The notes: generated by a model not told the origin, from the letters alone. A DNA stretch of 64,000 nt from Linum tenue (GCA_946122785.1 CAMGYJ010000004.1:19242150-19306149); one strand, 5' to 3'; positions 1 to 10,936 are shown, numbered from the stretch's first letter. Translations and numbers: made by a program.

Positions 1-650
1 TTTAGATCTAAGAACCGAGAACTAAAGATATTTTTTACCTTTATTTTTTTAATCGGCTCATATTTTCTTCATTTTAACTTGGATTTTAATTTTTTTTTCA
101 TTGATTGAACGAGTTTGTTGTGCTCTACAAAATTAGATCCATGTTCAATATTTTGAGAGAAAAAATCTCATTCCTCTTGTTACCAACTGCATACCATATG
201 ATATTTTCTTCGTTTTTAAGTCGTTTTGAAAATTTTTGCACAGAAGGAACGAGTTCATCATATGATTCATTGGACCTACAAATTTCTAGGTGAACAAAAT
301 ACAGGACCAAAAAGTACCACACAATACCACCCCTGGTAAACAATGCTGAAAGTCGTAAATGACACTCCTACTATCATGTATTCAACCATCCTGCAGTTTT
401 GGTATGTTAATACTACCATGGTACGCTTTATACAATATGATATGCTCTTATTTCAATACCAGTCATACCATATGGTATAGACTGGTAAAAAATAGCTCAA
501 TTTTTTTTTTCTGTTCCAAATATATATAAAAGTGGATATCATTTTGAAGAGCACAATTAATCTTATCTAAGTGCAAAAAAAAAAATTAAATTCTAACTTA
601 AAACGAGTGAAAAATCGTTCGTTAAAGATTAACGGGGAAAAATCAAAGAC
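1..650. other. AT-rich stretch without recognisable gene
   Basis: AT-rich sequence with long T and A runs. The only open frames are short, lack domain character and often lack an ATG. I see no gene, tRNA or complete transposon here. It ends at the T9 run that I read as the poly(A) tail of the neighbouring minus-strand LINE fragment. Confidence 0.6.
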
Positions 651-1660
651 TTTTTTTTTGCCCGAGAAATATCAAATACATAGTTAGAAAGAACCACTAC
701 CCACAACCCCTTCTCGTCCCACTAACAAGCCAACCAACAAAGTCAAAAGAAACTAACTCTACCCAGGACAGCAGCAGGGCTTTACGTGCCACTCTATGAG
801 CAGCCCAGTTGACAGTCCGCAGAACTGCTCTAAAATCTATACAAAGAGAACGAGACTCAAGAAGACAACAACAATCTCGAAGGATAGGGCCACCAATCGA
901 ATCCTCCACAGACCGAGTTTGAGCTGATGGATGACCACTTCTGCATCGCCTCGATGATGAGCGGAAACAAACTTCTAGAAGTTGCAAGAGAGATCGCATC
1001 CCTGGCTGCAAGGATTTCTGCAAGATAAGGATCCGATATACCATAATGCTGAGCACCCACGGCAAGAAGCACATGCCCATCCGAACCGCGGATACAAGGC
1101 CAGGCGAGGAACCACCGATTTGGAGAGCAACATCAAAGTTGATCTTCAAAAAGTCTTGAGGAGGGCATTCCCAAAGAAGAGGTCTAGCAGAGGCAGGAGC
1201 ACGAGCAATGTGAGGCGGGCCAGGCTGGGTAGAGAGCACTTCGCGGATTTGAAAAGAGAATTGGCAGGCTAACGAACGGACATTAGGCTGGGTATTTTAA
1301 AATACCACTTTATTTCTTGATTTCCATATTCTCCACAAGAGGCACACTATATGGAGAATATGGGTTTGGGACTGCTCATCTAGCATTATTTAACGCCACC
1401 ACAAACTAAAATTAATTCTTGGGGCCGAGTTCAGTATATCACTTAATCCCACAAAATACCATAGCTGGATGTCAAGGAGGAATGAAAAAACAGATGTTTT
1501 GTACTTTCTTGGAACCTCCAACAAACAGGGCAACTACTCAGGCAGTTAACCCCGCATGATAATTAAACCCTCGAGAGCGCTACTGTTGTTGGAAGGACCA
1601 CTTCAAAAAACGAATGAGAGACCTTAGACACTATAAAAATCGTTGTTCCTGGATTAATTA
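651..1660 (-). mobile_element. Decayed LINE 3' fragment (zf-RVT and RNase H)
   Basis: Minus-strand remains of the last part of a plant LINE ORF2. Around 1430-1540 the reverse strand reads a CPVC...HLFF-like zinc-binding (zf-RVT) segment. Between about 697 and 1239 it reads an RNase H segment beginning with a 'LKINFDVA' block, the usual first motif of plant LINE RNase H. Frames are broken by stops and shifts. A T9 run at 651-659 (poly-A on the minus strand) marks the 3' end. The endonuclease and RT domains are missing, so this is a 5'-truncated or eroded copy. It has the same orientation as the nearly complete LINE beside it but is clearly more diverged. I could not find a convincing TSD. Confidence 0.7.
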
Positions 1661-1772
1661 CAAGTTTCCTTTTAATTTTTGTGTCGAAAAAATTGTCTTC
1701 TAATATAATACTTTTTTTTTTGCCATTCAACCGATCTCAAACGAGATGGAGATAAGATCCACACACCGTCAA

Positions 1773-4700
1773 TTACAAACTACGTAACCAAGACACATAG
1801 TCGAACCTCGACAGGACCCGAGGCGACAAACTCAGAGACTTTTTGGCCACTAAATGAGCCTCCCTGTTCCTATGACGACCTACGAAACGTAGATCACAAT
1901 ACCCCCCAAAACCAGCCAACAAGGCTTGGATCTCACGCAAAATTGCGCCAACTTTAGAATCATTGAAATCCCCTGCCAAACATTTATCCAGGATAACCTT
2001 CGCGTCGCCCGTAATAAGAAGCGATGTGAGCTGTCTTGTGCTGCATTCCTTGAGACAATCCCGAAGAGCCAGGGTCTCCAAAACATGAGCATCGTTGATC
2101 CCTGCATAAATGGTTGCCGCAGCTGCAATTGGAAACATCATCCCTGCAGCAGACGAACCGTCCCCAATCACATACGCTGCCGCACCTGCATCCCCCCTCC
2201 CAGTGGCGCCGTCGAAAGAAGCATGGAATTGATGACCATCATGCGGAAACGCTGATCCTGTAGGAACAGAAGATCGAAGCTGGATGGCCGGGGAAAGAGA
2301 TGCGGACAAGAAAGAAGACTCAATTTCATTCACCTGATGACGCCACTCCGCCGCCCTTGACTCCAAGCAGACCTGTTGCTGATCAAAAACAACCATACAC
2401 CTGTTCTTCCAAATACGCCAAAACATGGCTATAACTTGCAGGATAAAATACGAATTATCCACCCTCCCGTTCTTATGAAAAAGCACCTCCCGAACCATAC
2501 CTGCAAAAGAACGCTTATCCCATTCTGCAAGCTGAGAACGAAAACCAACCAAGCTCCACAATTTTCGGGCAACAGAACAATTAAAAAACAGATGTTCTAA
2601 CGACTCCACCTTCCGACCACAAACCGGACAAATCGGGATTAAATCAAGACCCCGGAGAGATAAGGCCTCCCTAGCTGGCAGTATCCGATTAAGACATTGC
2701 CAAACAAAAAATTTAAGCTTTGGTGGCAATTTCAAATTCCACAACCAAAGCCACATATCATGATCCATTTGATTTACACGAGGCCTACCAACTCCAGAAC
2801 GATAGCATTGAAAAGCAAGATGATAAGCTGACCGAACCTGGAAAATACCTGATGGCTCAAAATGCCAAATCAACTTATCCGGGATTTGGATTTGCGGAAG
2901 AGGAATTGAAGAGATGAGCTTGACAGTATCAGGATTGAAAAACAGACGCAAGGCTGCCATATTCCAAGTGCAAGACCCTGGGTCAATCAACGCCGAAACA
3001 AACGGGGAAGAAGCAGGGGCACCAGGTCTACGAGAAGGAATCGATGGCGGAGACGTGGGTAACCAAGCATCTTCAAACACCCGTATGGAAAAACCATTAC
3101 CTACCTGCCAACGCAACCCACGAGATAGTAAATCTCGACCATGGAGGATACTTCGCCAGCCCCACGATGGATTTGAGCCACACGAGGCATCCAGCAAATT
3201 ATGATGACCAACAAAATACCGCCCTTTAAGAATACGAGCCAAAAGAGAGGATGGCTCAGTGAGGATACGCCATGCAACTTTAGCCAATAACGCCTGATTG
3301 AAGCACCCAAAATCACGGAATCCCAATCCGCCTTCATGTTTACTGCCACAAAGAGATTTCCATGCTATCCAATGAACTCGACGCTGACCTTGAACCGCTC
3401 CCCACCAGAAACGAGCCATATGGGCATTCATGCGACGGATGAGATCTGCAGGTAACCAAAAGCAAGACATAGTATATATAGGAAGAGCGGCAGCCACAGA
3501 TTTAAGTAACACTTCCCTCGCAGCAATAGATAGAGTCCTGATTTTCCAACCCTGCAAAACAGACATGAGCTTCTCCTCCACGAACCTAAAAGTTTCCTTT
3601 TTCGATCGCTGAACAAGTGAAGGAAGACCCAGATACCGATCAAGGAGGCCAATAGAACCAACCCCAAGCAACGAGCCTAGCTCACTCTGAACAGAGGAAT
3701 CCAAATTAGGACTGAAAAAAGCAGCAGATTTTGCTAAATTCAACCGTTGACCACTGATTCCTTCGTACTCACGAAGAAGAGCCATAAGAAGCTGACATTC
3801 ACGACGAGAAGCACGAAGAAAGAGAAAAGAATCATCGGCAAACAGCAAATGAGAGACTGCAGGAGCTGATGGCGAAACACGTACACCTTGCAATTCCTTA
3901 GAACTTATCTTCTCTTTGATCATGGCGGTAAAACCCTCTGTACAAAGAGCAAACAGAAGCGGGGAAAGCGGATCCCCTTGACGGAGGCCCCTAGTCGACG
4001 AAAAATAACCAGCCGGAGTACCGTTGACCAGAATGGAAAAAGTGGCCGTACAAACGCACTCTTTAACTCAATTAATCCAATCAGAAGAAAAACCAAGTTT
4101 CCGAAGAATAGCAAAAAGGAAGGGCCATTCAATGCGATCATACGCTTTCTCCATATCTAGCTTAAGTGCCATGTACTTGGCTCGACCAAGCCGTTTATGC
4201 TTAATGTAATGCATCAGTTCATGGGCAATAAGAACATTGTCAACGATCTGACGCTCCTGAACAAATCCATTTTGCTCCGGGGAAACAAGTTGAGGTAAAA
4301 TTCGACCTAGCCGAGAAGCCATAATCTTGGTGATGACTTTATACAAGAATTGACACAAACTGATGGGCCGTAACTGGGAGACTTGTTCAACCACATCAAC
4401 TTTGGGGATTAAAGTTAACCAGGTATGGTTAAAATTCTTCAGGAGCTTTCCCGTAGTGAAAAAAGAAGAGATAGCCTTGACAACACTATCTCCAACTATA
4501 TGCCAAAAAGAACGAAAAAAGCAACCCGTAAACCCATCCGAACCAGGAGTCTTAGTAGCACCCATGTGAAAGATAGTCTCCTTAATTTCAGTTGGAGTAA
4601 CAGGGGCAATGAGGGCCTCATTCATACTCCCTGTCACCAATCGAGCTATGGGCAAACTATTCACTCTTGCAGCTACTCTTGCCGCAAAACCATCATCCAA

Positions 4701-5927
4701 AACATCAGAGGAAAATAGATTCTTATAATAATCCACAAGAACAGAATGTTTACCATCCTCATCCGTAATCCATTGGCCAGCCATGTTAAAAATCCCTTCA
4801 ATCCTATTTCGGCGACGCTTCGCACGCGTAACAGCATGAAAATAGCCTGAGTTCTGATCACCCTCAGTCAACCACTGGCACCGTGACCGTTGTCTCCAAT
4901 ATTTCTCTTCTGCTGCCCAAGAAGAAGCAAGTTCAGACTCAATGCGATTCAATTCAGTCCAGTCCACAGGATAATTATTCCGAACCTGCAGAGATTCAGA
5001 CCGTAAAGCTTTGATACGACGAGTTAAGTTTGTCGTCCCTTTCTTCGCCCAGTAAAAAAGTTTGTGACGAGCTGATTTCAACCAAGTCCATAATTGGAAA
5101 AAAGGAGAGCCGGGGACAGCTTGATGCCACACCGATTCAACAAGCTGTAAAGCTTCGACATTCGACCCCCAACGAGCATCAAACATAAACAGGGGCTTAC
5201 CTAAAGGCTGAGGAATGGACCAACGATAGAGAATCGCACGATGATCACTACCCTGATCAGCCAAATGCTCAACTGTACCCCGAGGCCATTCGTTCACCCA
5301 GCTAGCAGAAAACAAGAATCGATCTAATCTACTTTGAATAAAAGAGGAAACAGAATGCCGGTTCGTCCAAGTAAAGCGCGGACCGGAGAAACCAATATCA
5401 ATAAGAGCTAGATCATCTACGAACGTACGAAAAGACAAAGCACGAGTAGGATTGAAACCATGTCCACCTTGCTTCTCACTAGAACTCAACAGATCATTAA
5501 AATCACCCACAATGGAATAAGGAACAGCAATTAACGAACAATAAGCAACCAGCCGACGAAATTGACGTTGCCGAACCACCGCCTCACAACTCAAATACAC
5601 AAAAACAACCACTGACTGTTTACCATTAAAACACACTTGCAAAGCAATATAAAAAGAGTCTGAACATAAATAAGAAACAAAAGCAGCAGCAGACCAAGCT
5701 GCCACCAAACCACCCGACAAACCAGAAGGATTCACAACCCTACAATCCACAAAACCTAGACTACGAACAACCGACTCAACATAATCACGACCATTACGAG
5801 TTTCAGAAAGTAATAACAAATACGGACTATGAACACGAACAAGACCTTCTAAAGCTTGAACTGTCAAAGGAGGTCCCAACCCTCGACAATTCCAAGCTAA
5901 AATGCTCATTTGGCGCCTTGGGGCCAT
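1773..5927 (-). pseudogene. LINE ORF2: endonuclease / reverse transcriptase / RNase H, one nonsense codon
   Basis: Single-frame polyprotein of 1,384 codons plus stop, starting at the ATG at 5925-5927. The apurinic-like endonuclease comes first: Asn13 in AWNCRGLG, Glu42 in LSETR, GDFND at 141-145, and SDH at 227-229 are all present. The reverse transcriptase follows, with an LDMEKAYDRIEW block before the break and the catalytic FADD in the downstream part. Next come a zf-RVT zinc-binding segment (CPVCGRK...HLFFNC) and a C-terminal RNase H with FDGA, LETLAL, GDAK and the HRNREAH motif. The only lesion I see is an in-frame TGA at 4068-4070 (codon 620), at a position where relatives usually carry Trp. 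The frame is open again immediately after it, to 1773. Confidence 0.93.
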
Positions 5928-6993
5928 TCACTGCTGGCTTCCTCCACAGTTTCCAGATTGGTTGCAGCCTCCTCCCCGACATGTGGCCTTTTGGATGCAG
6001 GCTCATCAGTCTCCATCGTAACAAGCTCCTGTCCTTCCGGGGGAGCCTCCAGCAGCGGCAGAACAGTTGGATGTAATGGATCCCTGGACTCCATCATTTC
6101 AGAGAAGGTACGTTTCCTCCAATCTACCTCAAGCTCCTCATCAGTTAATGCCATTCTAAAGGATGGCCCAGTACGAAAGGACGGAGGAACCAAAGAATCT
6201 TCCTCCTCATCAGAATCCAACTCAGTAATTATAGCCTTGCCCTTGCCTTTACCCGGACCGCCACCAAGAGCAGCCGAATGATCATGCTGCGCCACACCCG
6301 AACCAGAAGAAACCTCCGAAATGCGAAGAGGCGGCAGAGCAGGGCCAGCCGTCGGATGGTGAGACGTACCAGGCGGCCACAGCGGAAGCAAAAAAGAGGC
6401 AAGTACTCATAGTCAAGGCGAGCCCAGAAGCCGCCCATATGATCATTCTGCCCAAACAATCTCGAACGCAAAGGAGCCTCCCCATTGATCAACACTGTGG
6501 CTTTCACAAAGATCTCACTCTCACCAGGGCGATCCGCATATAGACCAATCACCCGACGATCCACTCCCCCATCCATATGATTAGCAAAGCGGCGACCTAA
6601 ATCCAAGGTACACAGATGGGGAGGAATCCGGGACATGTAAACCACAAAAGGCACACGAGTCAACTGACGTACCAAATCATCTGAGACTGGGCGCCATGGC
6701 AGCAGATGCAGAACAAACTCACGCACCGTCCAGGGAGAACGTTGCACAATTCGATCACGAAGCCCAGCATTGACAATGATGAATCTCCATAGTCCACGAT
6801 CAGCTTCATGAACAATGATTGGGGCTTGATTCTCCCGACCCCACATACCATTCACAATCCGCTCCATGACTGTCCTGGAGAGGGGACTCGAAGAGAAGAG
6901 CCGCCCAACCAGGCTGAATGCCGCCTGCGCCGGTGCAATCTCCACGTCGGCAGCATCAAAAGCAACCACTTGATCAATATCCATCGGATCCAT
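5906..6993 (-). pseudogene. LINE ORF1: DUF4283 / zinc-knuckle protein, frameshifted
   Basis: ORF1 of the LINE, the RNA-binding chaperone-like protein of plant L1 elements. The likely start is the ATG at 6993 (MDPMDID...), although the same frame is open back to an ATG at 7329; the upstream part is hydrophobic and looks like untranslated leader. A DUF4283 domain fills the first 200 or so residues. It is followed by the first half of a CCHC zinc knuckle (CFRCGRL, near 6370-6395). There the frame shifts. The rest of the knuckle region and an acidic C-terminal tail continue in another frame (6391 to the stop at 5906-5908). That tail overlaps the ORF2 start by about 20 nt, consistent with coupled translation in an active ancestor. 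As it stands the protein is broken. Confidence 0.85.
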
Positions 6994-7390
6994 ACTGACA
7001 ATCAAATGTTTAATCGATTGTCGAGAAATCCAATTGAATAACCAGATGAGTAGAAATAGGACAGAAGAAACTAGGGAGTATAGAATAAACTGCCACATGC
7101 AAAGGCAGAATCGCAGGAACTGAACTCGCCCAGAAACCAAACTGCCCCAAAATGAACTTTGAAGTTGAAAACCCAAGGAACTTATAGATAGTTGCGCAGG
7201 GGACACCTGCGGCTTCCACGGAACCCATGATCTCAAGGATGATCGTGCCGTGCTAGAATCTTGCGCCGATGAAATGGCGGCAACTGTCAACGAACCGTCG
7301 CGATGTGCACAGAATCGCCCATCGCCCATTGCAATTTTTTTTTTCTTTGGTATTGGAGTTATGATTTCTCAAATCTCTAATATAATACTT

Positions 7391-7729
7391 CATAAACATT
7401 ATCCCAACAAAAAATTGCGTCCGTTGGGCTGATGTTAGCCCATTATCACCCTTTAATAGCAGTAATTAGAGTCCATTAGTAGCTTTAACAGTACTTACCG
7501 TTTTAGAGGCAATCTTTCTCCTATTTATGCCCATTAACGAGCAATATTAATGGCTGCCAAAAGGCAGATTTAATGCAGGAAACAGAGACCGTTCTCCGGC
7601 GAAACCAGATTTCGACGACGGTACCCCATCTTGCCATTGCGGCTATTTGTTGATAATCTTATTGCCGGGTGATTGATATGAACCGGGTATCGCTACGCAA
7701 CCGACGAAGATCCAAGCGCTTGAGCTCGA
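7391..7729. other. Short non-coding stretch between LINE and REC8 fragment
   Basis: AT-rich sequence, then a GC-richer part (7580-7640), directly beyond the right-hand TSD of the LINE. I see no gene. The GC-richer part could be more of the REC8-derived segment, but I cannot align it from memory. Confidence 0.4.
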
Positions 7730-8067
7730 GAAGTTCATAGACTGCTCGATTTCAGGGAGTTCCTCGTCCTGAACCTCCGGCAGAGTTACAACTTCTTTCT
7801 TGGCCTGTAACTTCCGTTTCGGAAGAAGGGTACGGTCTGTCGCTGGTTTCACTTTCCATGCCTCGTTGATTTCAACCAGCAAACGGGTGACATCCTCGTA
7901 TAGCAGCTTCACTTTCCGTTGATAAACAATCACCACTCCACCCATTAGAATTCCGGAGAACCGAAGCGCCATTGGAGCTGCAGGATTCAGAATCACCTCA
8001 CAGATGCGGATGGTGTTGATCATGTTGAGCTTCTTCGATTCATCTTGGCGTGCAGAGTTGCCGCCAT
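7730..8067 (-). pseudogene. REC8: REC8/SYN1 meiotic alpha-kleisin, N-terminal fragment
   Basis: Minus-strand fragment of the Rad21/Rec8 N-terminal domain, the part of the meiotic cohesin kleisin that contacts SMC3. It begins with MAATLHAKMNR at 8067. One missing base near 8030-8045 then shifts the frame. The remaining block reads KKLNMINTIRICEVILNP, then PMALRFSGILMGGVVIVY and KVKLLYEDVTRLLVEINEAW, and it ends near EIEQSMNFS. This pattern matches plant SYN1/REC8 rather than the SYN2-4 mitotic paralogues; ILMGGVVIVY followed by RKVKLLY is typical. The usual first residues, the linker and the C-terminal winged helix are absent, and unrelated sequence follows. No A tail is visible, so it may be a captured or duplicated segment rather than a processed copy. 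It is not functional. Confidence 0.82.
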
Positions 8068-8675
8068 TCAATAGGAAACTCATGATGATAACCTTTAGTC
8101 AATGAAAAAAAAAAAATCAAAGACTTTACAGGAGAGTGAAGAGGTGATGATGTGGCGGATAGTGATTGGGTTTGCAGAATTATTGATCTATGAGTTACTG
8201 ATCGGATTCGCTCCCATTTTAGCCTGTTGATTTTGGAAATAGACATTCGATTTCCTCATTATATTGCGTTCGTTTCATTCTTAACCCTAACATATATGAA
8301 CTACGTCTAATATGAAAAAATATCCTAATTTTCTCACAAATATGCCTGTATACGATATAAATATATTTTGGATACGAACACTTAGGAAAATAGTTGTAAT
8401 AAGGGTTGGATCATATACATACGTGGGGCATAACTCAAAACCCGCACCCAACCCAAGAGAGACAAGTTTCACTAATGAAAGCCCTCACCCAACATAAAAC
8501 CTTAATTTTCGCGAAAAATATATGTGGATTGGACCGAATTAGACATGTGGGTCGGGTTACAGTAATTTTTTTACCTCTAACTTGGACGATCTATAGATAA
8601 ATTCTAATGTTTTTAAATTCATGACCATCTATAATTTCTTTTAAATCAAATACCTAATTCGTAGGATCTTACTTA
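8068..8675. other. Non-coding AT-rich sequence
   Basis: Contains an A13 run near 8104-8116 and stretches resembling worn transposon ends (for example GACCGAATTAGACATGTGGG near 8533). No open frame has domain character. It ends at the TAAAA target duplication of the TRIM. Confidence 0.5.
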
Positions 8676-8680
8676 TAAAA

Positions 8681-9017
8681 TGTCATAAACCAGTTGGTCC
8701 CAATAACTCGAGTTGTTGGGAGAAGGTTATGCTGGATCTTATACAGGCCCGTGTATGGTGCTTAACCACTTCCTTACACGCCCCCTCAAACGAAAGCCGA
8801 CTCATGGGCTTGAAGTTTGCACAGGCCCGCCATACCATGTGCTTGAAAGACAACGGTTAATATTGGGGGTCGTGAGGACTTGAACACGTGACCTCACGGA
8901 CAACCAGGCTCTGATACCATGTCAAGAACCAGTTGGTCCCAATAACTCGAGTTGTTGGGAGAAGGTTATGCTGGATCTTATACATGCCCGTGTATGGTGC
9001 TTAACCACTTCCTTACA
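8681..9017 (-). mobile_element. Complete TRIM (terminal-repeat retrotransposon in miniature)
   Basis: A 337-bp element. It has two 98-bp direct LTRs (8681-8778 and 8920-9017, three mismatches), each running TG...CA, and an identical 5-bp TSD, TAAAA, at 8676-8680 and 9018-9022. On the minus strand the primer-binding site TGGTATCAGAGC (plus-strand 8908-8919) lies immediately inside the 5' LTR. It is complementary to initiator tRNA-Met. A G-rich polypurine tract (plus-strand 8779-8792) lies just before the 3' LTR. The 141-bp interior has no coding capacity. All landmarks of a TRIM are intact, so it was mobilised in trans by an LTR element. Confidence 0.95.
8908..8919 (-). promoter_or_regulatory. 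TRIM primer-binding site (tRNA-iMet)
   Basis: The reverse complement reads TGGTATCAGAGC, the classic initiator-tRNA-Met primer site of plant copia and TRIM elements. It directly abuts the inner edge of the LTR at 8920 and fixes the element's orientation as minus. Confidence 0.92.
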
Positions 9018-9069
9018 TAAAATACATATAATTTCTCCAAAGCAAATACAACATGTCTCACCTACAAAC

Positions 9070-9612
9070 TAGGGGTGGGCAACCGGTTCGGTAAACCCGA
9101 ACCGAACCGAACCGAAACCGAATTAAACCGAACCGAAACCGAACTAATGCTATTCGGTTCGGAATTCGGAAGGAAAATATGGATATTTCGGAAATCAGGG
9201 TTCTTTCAACCGAACCGAATTTCCGAATTTCCGACCGAAAAACCGAAATACTGTAATTGCAAGCTCAAATGGTGGATTTTTATGTTTGTATTTGTTTTTA
9301 GACTTAAATATTTGAAATGTTTTATTACTTATGTGTTGAAAAGTTTGATTTTATCATTGATGATGCATATAATTACATATTTATTGTTTATATTAAGGGT
9401 GAAAAATAATTTAAAAGTGAGAAGATACAAGTAGCCTCTCAATTTCGGTTTTGTGTATAAAACCGAACCGAACCGAATTATAATTCGGTATAAACCGACC
9501 GAACCGAATTTTAATTCGGTTCGAATTCGGTTTGGGGTTTGGGAGAATTCGGGGACCCGGTATTCATAATTTCGGTTCGGTCGAAACCGAACCGACCGAA
9601 TGCCCACCCCTA
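9070..9612. mobile_element. hAT-type non-autonomous element, CCGAAC-rich ends
   Basis: 543-bp element with terminal inverted repeats starting TAGGGGTGGGCA. It is flanked by an exact 8-bp TSD, CTACAAAC (9062-9069 and 9613-9620). Both subterminal regions are packed with direct and inverted copies of CCGAAC/GTTCGG. Reiterated subterminal motifs are known transposase-binding arrays in hAT elements such as Ac. The middle is AT-rich with no transposase. Confidence 0.93.
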
Positions 9613-9900
9613 CTACAAACCACTCATGGAAGAAAAAAGAGACAGAAGTTGAAATTGAGGCAAAATAAATATCTTGAAGCTCATGTGAGATTTTATGACG
9701 AAGTGGTCGAAAGAGAAGGGGGACACTGTTGTGTGAAACATAATTGTCATAATTTGTCAGGATAATGATCATCATAATTTGTCCTGAAGAAGGCCCACTA
9801 GGGCTGAGGGAGGGGGGCCATAGCCCATGGCGAGGGAGGGGGATGGCCCAAAGGAAAGCAGAGGCGTCGCATTTGGACAATTGTACAAATTACAAAATAC

Positions 9901-10600
9901 CAATGCTGTCAAAGCCGAGCCGGAGTATGACCCGGTAACGTGAACGGTTCGGTCATTAGTGGTCCAGCCGGCATTAGACCATTTAAAAACCGTTTGAGAA
10001 CCGGTAGTCCATTTCGTAAGCAAACTAGTTGCCCCTATCAGCAAATCTCAAAATCTACCCTAATCACGTCAAGATCAGACAAACGACTACTAGATCCACC
10101 ACTAATCAAATACCCAGTAAACCAATCGCCACCGACAGCCCAATAATACCCACACTGGAGAAATGCTAACATAGAAATCCCCAGAACCAACGGAAAGAGT
10201 GAAGAAGAAGAAGGGGGATGAATTACCCCGCTGTCGGATGGCGCGCTGCTTGCCGCGACGGGACGAAAGCGCTGGGGCGATGGTTGACGGCGGCAGGGTG
10301 GCGCCGCTCTCCCTCTGTCGTCTGTTCTACTTCTAGGTCGAAGATGAAGAAATAAAATGAAAGTTAGGGTTTTGTTTGGCTGCCCCATTCCACGATTGGT
10401 CTTTTTTGTTTTTTTTATAGGGTAAACCAAACGGCCGAACCGCGCGACCGGCTTGAGCGGCTCGCGGTTAACCGCTTCGGCCGCTCGCCGGCTGCTGTAT
10501 AAAACCGTGGCGGTTAAATAGCTGATCCGAGCCGGTTTTACGGCCGGGTGGCGGCTTTGGCGGTCCGGCCGGCCGGCTCGGTTCGACTTTGACAGCACTG
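9901..10600. mobile_element. hAT-type non-autonomous element with CCGG-rich ends and gene-like interior
   Basis: 700-bp element with TIR CA(A/G)TGCTGTCAAAG, flanked by an exact 8-bp TSD, CAAAATAC (9893-9900 and 10601-10608). Subterminal regions are rich in CCGG, CCGAGCC and CCGGCCGG. On the minus strand the interior (about 10380 down to 10040) reads AAACCCTAAC-like leader, a pyrimidine/GC-rich stretch and a short open frame. This resembles the 5' end of a plant gene, so a captured exon or leader is possible. No transposase is encoded. Confidence 0.9.
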
Positions 10601-10618
10601 CAAAATACACGATTATTA

Positions 10619-10927
10619 GAGAAATTTTACAATGCTATATAGCATTGGTGCTATAAGTTTTTCCCTTTATGGTACAACTTGAAGTTGTACCTTTAACGTT
10701 ATGGTACAACTTCAGATTGTACCTATACTATTTTGTCAAATTGTTTTATGGTACAACTTAAACTTGTACTTTCATTTGATGGTACAAGTTTAAGTTATAA
10801 AGTTGTACCATAACATAAGAGCACAAATTCCTTTATGGTACAACCTGAACTTATACATTTAATGTTATGGTACAACTTTGAGTTGTACATTAAAGCACCA
10901 ATGCTATATAGCATAGTAGAAGTGCTC
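10619..10927. mobile_element. Mutator-type MITE with 9-bp TSD and internal ATGGTACAA repeats
   Basis: 309-bp element with imperfect TIRs of about 34 bp; the shared inner block is ATGCTATATAGCATTGGTGC. It is flanked by an exact 9-bp TSD, CGATTATTA (10610-10618 and 10928-10936), the size made by Mutator-like transposases. The interior is built from about six copies of ATGGTACAACTT-like units, each followed by a partial inverted copy. It inserted 10 bp from the end of the neighbouring hAT element. Confidence 0.88.
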
Positions 10928-10936
10928 CGATTATTA

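Larger units (their letters stand above)
1714..7375 (-). mobile_element. Nearly full-length LINE (L1-type non-LTR retrotransposon) with 15-bp TSD
   Basis: A complete non-LTR retrotransposon on the minus strand. It is flanked by identical 15-bp copies of TCTAATATAATACTT at 1699-1713 and 7376-7390, the expected target-site duplication. A T run at 1712-1721, overlapping the TSD edge, is the poly(A) tail. Order along the minus strand: short 5' leader, ORF1 (nucleic-acid binding), ORF2 (endonuclease, RT, zf-RVT, RNase H), short 3' UTR, A tail. The body is about 5.7 kb, normal for a plant L1 element. Only two disabling lesions are apparent: a frameshift in ORF1 near 6390 and a TGA in ORF2 at 4068-4070. 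The insertion therefore looks fairly recent compared with the other LINE debris in the window. Confidence 0.93.

Noticed and set aside
8681..9017. Direct repeats considered as a CRISPR-like or simple tandem repeat
   Set aside because: Only two copies, with TG/CA ends, a primer-binding site and a TSD, so they are LTRs of a TRIM.
9070..9612. CCGAACCGAA-rich tracts considered as a satellite or telomere-like array
   Set aside because: They lie inside TIR-bounded units with an 8-bp TSD and do not form a continuous tandem array.
10038..10610. 190-codon minus-strand open frame across the hAT element at 9901-10600
   Set aside because: Most of it translates CCGG-rich subterminal repeats and leader-like sequence. 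It runs through the TIR, lacks domain character and is better explained by the element.
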